Below are positions 5,267 to 9,419 of a stretch of DNA of 9,419 nt, in pieces. The first letter of the stretch is position 1. Each line of letters begins with the position of its first letter. The position numbers and the translations under genes are program-made. Source of the DNA: an uncultured Clostridium sp. (lineage in GTDB: Bacteria; Bacillota; Clostridia; TANB77; CAG-508). A model generated the notes under the pieces. The model was given only the letters and a program-made list of their open reading frames with translations, searched no databases and had not been told where the DNA came from. The stretch is taken from contig CAMMNR010000062.1 of the NCBI GenBank assembly GCA_946498265.1, forward strand, positions 1 through 9,419, given 5' to 3'.

Positions 5267-6882
5267 GGCAATTCTCCTTCTATTTTTATTGTTACTATAT
5301 CTCCTTCTTTTTGTCCTGCTGTAGATATTACATCTTGCAATATTACTTCATTTTTAAGTGTTGCAATAAAGAAACCTAATTGTTCATATTTTGTAGATTT
5401 AGCTTCCATCACTATATGTGTATCTGTCGTATTTTCGATTGATGTTATTTGTACATTAGTAGGAATAGATGCCATAATCTGGTTTAATAAATTTGGTATA
5501 GCATTTCTAGTCCTATTTCTTTCTGATGAATTATTACTAAATGATTCGATATTTTCTATTATAGTTGAGTATTCATTCGTTTTTGATTTTATGCTTTGGT
5601 CATCTTTACCTATTTTTGATATTTGTGCATTTGTATTATCAATTGATTGTTGTGCTTCTTCTTTTTTGAAATTCATTGCACTAGCTAATGCTCCTGAAAA
5701 AATACTAAATATTACTATTAGTAAAAACATAAATACACAAATTCTTACTAAACCTATTTCTGTTTTATCTAGTTTTTGTCCTAAATTCCATGTTAAGAAT
5801 CCACCTTTATTTTTACGTTCTTTCTTTGTTTGTCCTGGTGTAACTTCTACTTTTAACCATTCTGGAATTTTATCTCCAAATGTTTGATGTTTAAAGTTTA
5901 TTCCTGCGATTCCTTCTCCAAGTCCCATTAATGCTAGAGATATAGCTGAATTTACTTCAATATAATCTTTTATATTTATTGATTTAGTATTTTTTATAAA
6001 ATATGGTCTTAATATTTCGCAATCTGTATCTAATAGATATTCTTGAAAATATAAGTCAATATTATTTATTAATGCTCCTGTTCCTGTTATATAGACTTTT
6101 TCTATTTTATCTGTAACTTCATTTATTTTTTTTCTTACAACACCTAAAATATTATATAATGTAGGAATTATATCTTCTAAATAACTTTGTTCTGTTTCTT
6201 GTGAATTTTTTCCCTCTGATGTATATATAGTAGTATTTTTACAAATTTCATATGCTTTTGAATATGAATTTTCTTTTAAATTTATTTTTGCAAGTATTTC
6301 TCTACTGCCCTCTTCAAATTTTTCTACATCATATACCTTATTGTTTAAAATTGTAGTTATTGTAGTTAAATCTTCTATGTTTACAATCATGTAATTTTTT
6401 TCATCAATGTTATCTAATAAATTTGGTATTGACATAGATATAGGAGAAATATTTGACAATTTGTATTCATCAATTTGCTTTAATCTGTTTTCCAATTCTA
6501 TTTTATTTTCAGCAATATGAATAACTTTTATCTTGTCTTTATCTAGATTATCATCACAAATTGCATATCTTGTTTCAAATGCATTTGGATTATAGCCTCT
6601 ATCAGTACAGTAAGCTTCAAACTCAGTTTTTATTGCTTTTTGTAAATCCTGTCTTGTTAATAAAGCAAACATATCATAATAATTATATATTTCTTCTGAT
6701 AAATTGATACTTATTGGTGTTTTTTGGCTATATGTTTCTTCAATAACTTGATCTACAGCTTTTTCAATATTATCATAAAATTTAATTCCAAAAGATTCTA
6801 CTTTGAATTCTCCTTTATCTTTTGAAACTTTTGCATATTTTATTAAATTGTCTTCTATATATAGTCCTAAACAATCTGACAT
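5263..6882 (-). CDS. pilMN: PilM-PilN fusion protein of the type IV pilus alignment complex
   Basis: Residues about 1-325 have the length and pattern of PilM, the actin/FtsA-like cytoplasmic protein: beta-type start GLYIEDNLIKYAKV (6-19), EGSREILAKINL (191-202), VYITGTGALINNIDLYF (263-279), IEVNSAISLALMGLGE (308-323). A basic linker (335-375) leads to one membrane helix (about 378-400), a coiled coil (404-450) and a ferredoxin-like end (about 460-539) containing ASIPTNVQITSIE and YEQLGFFIATLKN, as in PilN. Fused PilMN proteins are known in Clostridioides difficile. Odd: the two phosphate-binding DxG motifs expected in PilM read YIE and NIE, so ATP binding is doubtful. GINF at 327-330 may be a remnant of the PilN INLLP peptide that binds PilM. 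The start has AAAGGAG upstream. This is the first gene of the pil run. Confidence 0.86.
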   Translation of the reverse strand: MSDCLGLYIEDNLIKYAKVSKDKGEFKVESFGIKFYDNIEKAVDQVIEETYSQKTPISINLSEEIYNYYDMFALLTRQDLQKAIKTEFEAYCTDRGYNPNAFETRYAICDDNLDKDKIKVIHIAENKIELENRLKQIDEYKLSNISPISMSIPNLLDNIDEKNYMIVNIEDLTTITTILNNKVYDVEKFEEGSREILAKINLKENSYSKAYEICKNTTIYTSEGKNSQETEQSYLEDIIPTLYNILGVVRKKINEVTDKIEKVYITGTGALINNIDLYFQEYLLDTDCEILRPYFIKNTKSINIKDYIEVNSAISLALMGLGEGIAGINFKHQTFGDKIPEWLKVEVTPGQTKKERKNKGGFLTWNLGQKLDKTEIGLVRICVFMFLLIVIFSIFSGALASAMNFKKEEAQQSIDNTNAQISKIGKDDQSIKSKTNEYSTIIENIESFSNNSSERNRTRNAIPNLLNQIMASIPTNVQITSIENTTDTHIVMEAKSTKYEQLGFFIATLKNEVILQDVISTAGQKEGDIVTIKIEGELP

Positions 6883-6986
6883 TTTTTTCTCCTTTTATTT
6901 TTTATATTTTTATTTTTTACACTTTTTTAAAAATAATACTTGCATAAATTTACAATATATTTTTCAAAATCACAATATCTACTTAT

Positions 6987-7014
6987 ATTTTATATTTATT
7001 TATAAAAAAGTCAA
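6987..7014 (-). promoter_or_regulatory. Probable sigma-A-type promoter of the pil operon
   Basis: On the minus strand: TTGACT (7014-7009, 5/6 to consensus), a 16-base spacer, then TAAAAT (6992-6987, 5/6). This would start transcription near 6980 and leave a leader of about 98 bases before the pilMN ATG. No riboswitch-like structure is evident in that AT-rich leader. The 11-bp repeats at 7025-7057 end about 10 bases upstream of the -35, a usual activator position. Confidence 0.55.
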
Positions 7015-7024
7015 TACATTTAAT

Positions 7025-7057
7025 GTAATCGTAATACAACTGTAATAATTTTGTAAT
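7025..7057. repeat. Three GTAATA repeats at exact 11-bp spacing plus a fourth half-match: likely regulator-binding array
   Basis: On the plus strand GTAATA begins at 7031, 7042 and 7053, and GTAATC at 7025. On the minus strand this reads TATTAC N5 TATTAC N5 TATTAC GATTAC. It lies between the rsmB stop and the pil promoter. Spacing of one helical turn on one DNA face is typical of OmpR/PhoB-family response regulators, which bind direct repeats with an 11-bp period. Confidence 0.55.
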
Positions 7058-7060
7058 ATT

Positions 7061-8401
7061 TTATTTTTTCCTTAATTTCGCTATAAAAAATCCATCATTT
7101 TCAGAATCTTGAAATAGCTTTATATAGCTAGAACTTTTATATTTATCTTGGTTAAATTTTTTGAATTTATCATTTAAATTTACAATCTCAAAATCATAAT
7201 TTTTTTGTACAAAATTTTCTATAATTTCTTCATTTTCGGATTTTAATATACTACATGTAGAATATACTAATTCCCCTCCTTTTTTTAAATATTTTGAACA
7301 TGTATCCAAAATTTGCATTTGTAATTTTGAAATTTCTTCAATATCTTCCTTATTTCTTGTCCACTTAATATCTGGCTTTCTTTTTAAAACACCTAATCCT
7401 AAACATGGAACATCTAATAAAATTTTATCATATTTATCTTTATTTTCTTCATTATATATAATAGCATCTTGTACTTTTGCATTTATACAAGTAATGCCTA
7501 ATCTTTTCGCATTTTCTTGTACTAATTTAACTCTATGTTCATGAATATCCCATGCTTCTATATTTCCTTTATCATTAATTAATTCTGCAATATATGTTGT
7601 TTTTCCACCAGGTGCACTACAACAATCTAGTATGTTCTGTCCTTTTTGTGGTTCTAGTACTATAGATATTAAACCTGCCATTTCATCTTGAATTGTAAAA
7701 TATCCCTGTTTAAATAAATCTAAATCTTCTATATTCTTCATTTTTTCTACTACTATAAAGTCTTCTAATTTTCCATCTTTGAAATTTATATTTCTTTTTA
7801 TTAGTTCTTCTTTTAGTTTTTGTTTATTTGTTTTTAAATTATTTACTCTTATATTAATTTTAGGTTTCATATTTGAACATTTGCATATTTGCTCCACATT
7901 TTCCATATTCATTTCTTTCAGCAATTCTTCTATAATCCATTTTGGCATAGAAAATAATTTAGAAATTCTGTCTTCATCGTTTAAAATATTTGAAAAGTTT
8001 TTGTAATCATTTTTATTAACTTTCCTTAAAATTGCATTTACAAAATTAGCACTACCTTTATGTCCATATCTTTTAGCTAAATTAACACTTTCATTTACTG
8101 TAGCTGATTTAGGTATTTTATCTAAAAATATTATTTGATATATTCCCATTCTTAAAATATTTAAAATCCATAGAGATAATTTTTTAAATTTTATCTTTGA
8201 ATATTTTTTAATTATTTCATCAATGGTTAATCTCCATGTTATAGTTCCATAGACTATTTCTGATATTAATCCTATGTCTTTTTCAGATAAATTTTTTTTA
8301 CTTTTTTCCAATTCTTCATTTAAAATAATGTTTGAATATCCTTCATTTTTATCAATTTTATATAAAGTTTTTAATGCTGTCTCTCTTGCTCTATCTATCA
8401 T
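7061..8401 (-). CDS. rsmB: 16S rRNA (cytosine-C5)-methyltransferase RsmB
   Basis: RsmB methylates C967 of 16S rRNA (E. coli numbering) using S-adenosylmethionine. Seen: 446 residues, the usual full length. A NusB-like RNA-binding domain spans about 1-130 (ISEIVYGTITWR at 47-57, PKSATVNESVNLAKRYG at 97-113, FVNAILRKV at 120-128). The methyltransferase domain follows: SAM loop LDCCSAPGGKT (258-268), acidic residue D285 in AWDIHEHR, DVPCLGLGVLKRKPDIKW (330-347) with C333, and YSTCSI (380-385) with nucleophile C383. Minor oddity: the usual DVPCSGLG has Leu for Ser. The start follows AAGGAAA, about 5 bases away, a weaker site than its neighbours have. A TATAAT on the minus strand at 8517-8512 lacks a good -35. 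No terminator is visible after the stop, so read-through into pilMN is possible. It is a housekeeping gene, probably unrelated in function to the pilus. Confidence 0.96.
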   Translation of the reverse strand: MIDRARETALKTLYKIDKNEGYSNIILNEELEKSKKNLSEKDIGLISEIVYGTITWRLTIDEIIKKYSKIKFKKLSLWILNILRMGIYQIIFLDKIPKSATVNESVNLAKRYGHKGSANFVNAILRKVNKNDYKNFSNILNDEDRISKLFSMPKWIIEELLKEMNMENVEQICKCSNMKPKINIRVNNLKTNKQKLKEELIKRNINFKDGKLEDFIVVEKMKNIEDLDLFKQGYFTIQDEMAGLISIVLEPQKGQNILDCCSAPGGKTTYIAELINDKGNIEAWDIHEHRVKLVQENAKRLGITCINAKVQDAIIYNEENKDKYDKILLDVPCLGLGVLKRKPDIKWTRNKEDIEEISKLQMQILDTCSKYLKKGGELVYSTCSILKSENEEIIENFVQKNYDFEIVNLNDKFKKFNQDKYKSSSYIKLFQDSENDGFFIAKLRKK

Positions 8402-8615
8402 TTTTATTTCCTTCTTTCTATATTTATCAATATAATTTTTTTCTTTTATTACTTTGTGTGGTTACTCAATTTATTTATTTGTTCAATTTTTTGTTTAATC
8501 TTTTCATCTTTATTATATATTTTTTTCATAAATTTTTCTATTATTTTATAATATTTTTGTATATTTTTCTAACTTTTGGAAAAGATATTTTTAAAAGATT
8601 TTGGAGGGTATTTAT
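8402..8615. other. Divergent intergenic region between rsmB and the dodecin-like gene
   Basis: A 214-base, extremely AT-rich gap serving two divergent genes. It holds the plus-strand promoter candidate at 8525-8552. On the minus strand there is a 26-codon reading frame (8529-8449) with no ribosome binding site, which I do not accept as a gene. No RNA gene, hairpin terminator or repeat is apparent. Confidence 0.6.
8525..8552 (+). promoter_or_regulatory. Possible promoter for the dodecin-like gene and spoVAC
   Basis: TTCATA (8525-8530, 4/6), a 16-base spacer, then a perfect TATAAT (8547-8552). Expected start is near 8559, about 57 bases before the dodecin ATG. I see no convincing sigma-G-type promoter, which would be expected if the spoVAC copy is forespore-specific. 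The very high A+T content weakens this call. Confidence 0.35.
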
Positions 8616-8828
8616 ATGGAAATAAAAAAACATTTAATAATAACTGGCAATTCAAACATTTCTTGGAAAGATGCTATAGTAAAGGCAATTGCTGAAGCTT
8701 CTAAAACAATTGATTATATAACAGAAGTAAAAATTTTAGAACAAAGAGCTAATATAGACGGAAGTAAAATTTCTGAATATTTTGTTGACTTAGATTTAAG
8801 TTTTGTTATTGACTTAAATCGTAAATAA
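8616..8828 (+). CDS. Dodecin-family small protein (flavin-site residues missing)
   Basis: A 70-residue protein matching the dodecin pattern end to end: beta strand MEIKKHLIITGNS, helix SWKDAIVKAIAEASKTI (11-27), then two long strands EVKILEQRANI and KISEYFVDLDLSFVID. Known dodecins form hollow dodecamers that store or buffer flavins. Odd: the flavin-stacking Trp normally found in 'RWFEV' aligns with Glu in 'ITEVKIL', and the flavin-contacting Gln in 'EYQV' is Phe in EYFV. Flavin binding is therefore doubtful, as in other Trp-less members. The start at ATG 8616 is set by GGAGGG at 8603-8608; an in-frame TTG at 8601 overlaps that site and is rejected. spoVAC follows after 20 bases, so the two are probably co-transcribed. 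Confidence 0.85.
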   Translation: MEIKKHLIITGNSNISWKDAIVKAIAEASKTIDYITEVKILEQRANIDGSKISEYFVDLDLSFVIDLNRK

Positions 8829-8834
8829 TGTGCC

Positions 8835-8842
8835 AAAGGAGG
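8835..8842 (+). promoter_or_regulatory. Ribosome binding site that sets the spoVAC start
   Basis: AAAGGAGG, 6 bases before ATG 8849. The earlier in-frame ATG at 8828, which overlaps the dodecin stop as TAATG, has no such site and would add MCQRRFI, which includes the ribosome binding site itself. Confidence 0.85.
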
Positions 8843-8848
8843 TTTATT

Positions 8849-9313
8849 ATGAATCCAATAGAATCAAAAGAAACATATAAAACATATGTTGATAAAAAAT
8901 CACCACCTTCTACTATTATAAAAAATTGCTTTAACGCTTTTTGGGTAGGTGGATTGATTTGTACAATAGGTCAAATTATTTTTAATATATGTCAACAACG
9001 TGGTTTTGATGCACAAATGTGTAGTACAATTGTTTCCATTTTATTAATTGGTATTTCTGCATTTTTAACTGGTTTAAATTTATTTAATAAGATTGGAAAA
9101 TTCGCTGGTGCTGGTTCTTTAATCCCTATAACAGGTTTTGCCAATTCTATAGTTTCACCTGCCATGGAATATAAATCTGAAGGTTATGTAATGGGTGTTG
9201 GTGGAAAAATGTTTACTGTTGCTGGACCTGTATTAGTGTTTGGTATTTCAACTGCTATTATAGTAGGAATTATTTATTTGATTTTTAATACACAAAGTGT
9301 AACTTTAGTTTAG
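8849..9313 (+). CDS. spoVAC: Stage V sporulation protein AC (SpoVAC)
   Basis: SpoVA proteins sit in the inner spore membrane and move Ca-dipicolinate into the forespore and out at germination; SpoVAC has been described as a mechanosensitive channel. Seen: 154 residues, the family's normal length. An N-terminal ~20 residues ends in KSPPSTIIKNCFNAFWVGGLIC, then come membrane helices at about 29-47 and 60-78. The strongly conserved block GKFAGAGSLIPITGFANSI (83-101) is followed by SPAMEYKSEGYVMGVGGKM (103-121) and TVAGPVLVFGISTAIIVG (123-140). It is intact. Odd: spoVAD, usually the next gene, does not begin in the remaining 106 bases, which instead hold a G-rich repeat. Either spoVAD begins further right or this is a separate copy. 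It pairs with the dodecin-like gene just upstream. Confidence 0.96.
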   Translation: MNPIESKETYKTYVDKKSPPSTIIKNCFNAFWVGGLICTIGQIIFNICQQRGFDAQMCSTIVSILLIGISAFLTGLNLFNKIGKFAGAGSLIPITGFANSIVSPAMEYKSEGYVMGVGGKMFTVAGPVLVFGISTAIIVGIIYLIFNTQSVTLV

Positions 9314-9316
9314 TAT

Positions 9317-9380
9317 GGGGAATTTGGGGACAGGGGTTTTTTGTGATTTTGGGGACGTAGGGAATTTGGGGACGGGGCTT
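9317..9380 (+). repeat. G-rich imperfect direct repeat with GGGGAC units and a G-quadruplex motif
   Basis: GGGAATTTGGGGAC occurs at 9318-9331 and again at 9360-9373, each followed within a base by GGGG and a T-run. A third TTTGGGGAC lies between them (9348-9356). There are seven runs of three or four G in 61 bases, in a region otherwise almost free of G-runs. Positions 9351-9377 fit the G3+N1-7 quadruplex rule (loops 5, 5 and 2). G-rich GGGGAC modules of this general kind occur between genes in many Clostridia; origin as a REP/MITE-like element is inference. Confidence 0.65.
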
Positions 9381-9395
9381 TTTTTCCCTATTTTT
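9358..9395 (+). terminator. Probable intrinsic terminator after spoVAC
   Basis: The arms TAGGGAA (9358-9364) and TTCCCTA (9384-9390) pair perfectly over 7 bp around a 19-base G-rich loop. TTTTT (9391-9395) follows at once. The long loop is unusual for a terminator, and the G-runs could fold otherwise, so confidence is moderate. Confidence 0.5.
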
Positions 9396-9419
9396 AATTA
9401 ATATCTTAATTATCAAGCC

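Noticed and set aside
8449..8529. 26-codon minus-strand reading frame (MKKIYNKDEKIKQ...) upstream of rsmB
   Set aside because: No ribosome binding site before its ATG, Lys/Asn/Ile composition expected of random AT-rich DNA, and no recognised family; possible but not supportable.
8828..8848. Earlier in-frame ATG for spoVAC overlapping the dodecin stop (TAATG)
   Set aside because: The added residues MCQRRFI encode the AAAGGAGG ribosome binding site itself, and the ATG at 8849 is ideally spaced from it and gives the family's usual N-terminus.
1..9419. CRISPR array, tRNA, rRNA or transposase gene
   Set aside because: No regularly spaced repeats with unique spacers, no tRNA-like cloverleaf with CCA-side motifs, and no transposase domain in any accepted gene.

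Overview
The window is very AT-rich and carries a type IV pilus (T4P) operon next to a spore-protein gene. It therefore most likely comes from a low-GC, spore-forming, monoderm member of the Clostridia. The evidence is a recognisable SpoVAC protein, strong AGGAGG-type ribosome binding sites, pilins of the 'ITLIALVITIIVLLILAG' type common in Clostridia, and no outer-membrane secretin (pilQ) in the part of the pilus cluster that is visible. I cannot name a species.

Layout. Positions 1-6882 hold a run of nine genes, all on the minus strand. In transcription order they are: a PilM-PilN fusion (6882-5263); PilO (5266-4484), coupled by an ATGA overlap; a small membrane protein with an Asn/Ser-rich tail (4454-3993); two paralogous pilins (3904-3401 and 3352-2822); a divergent prepilin peptidase (2734-1919); two minor-pilin-like proteins (1902-1468 and 1466-1017); and the extension ATPase PilB (988 to beyond the left edge). 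PilC and PilT are not in view and would be expected further left. Upstream of this run is rsmB (8401-7061, minus), encoding a 16S rRNA m5C methyltransferase. A good promoter and three GTAATA repeats at exact 11-bp spacing lie between rsmB and pilMN. Diverging from rsmB is a plus-strand pair: a dodecin-like protein (8616-8828) and SpoVAC (8849-9313). A G-rich repeat and a probable terminator follow.

How the genes work together. Prepilins made from the two pilA-like genes and the minor-pilin genes would be cleaved by the peptidase. PilB would polymerise them on an alignment complex made of PilMN, PilO and perhaps the 153-residue protein. The small protein occupies the place of PilP but has only a weak resemblance to it.

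The most unusual points are these. The peptidase lacks the GxGD motif. None of the four prepilins has Glu at position +5. The PilM half has lost its phosphate-binding Asp/Gly residues. A 13-bp hairpin, fully paired only in the minus-strand RNA, lies between the pilins and pilD. The dodecin-like protein lacks the usual flavin-binding Trp and Gln. A canonical G-quadruplex motif follows spoVAC in an otherwise extremely AT-rich region. No stretch over 300 bases is without a gene; the longest gap is 8402-8615.
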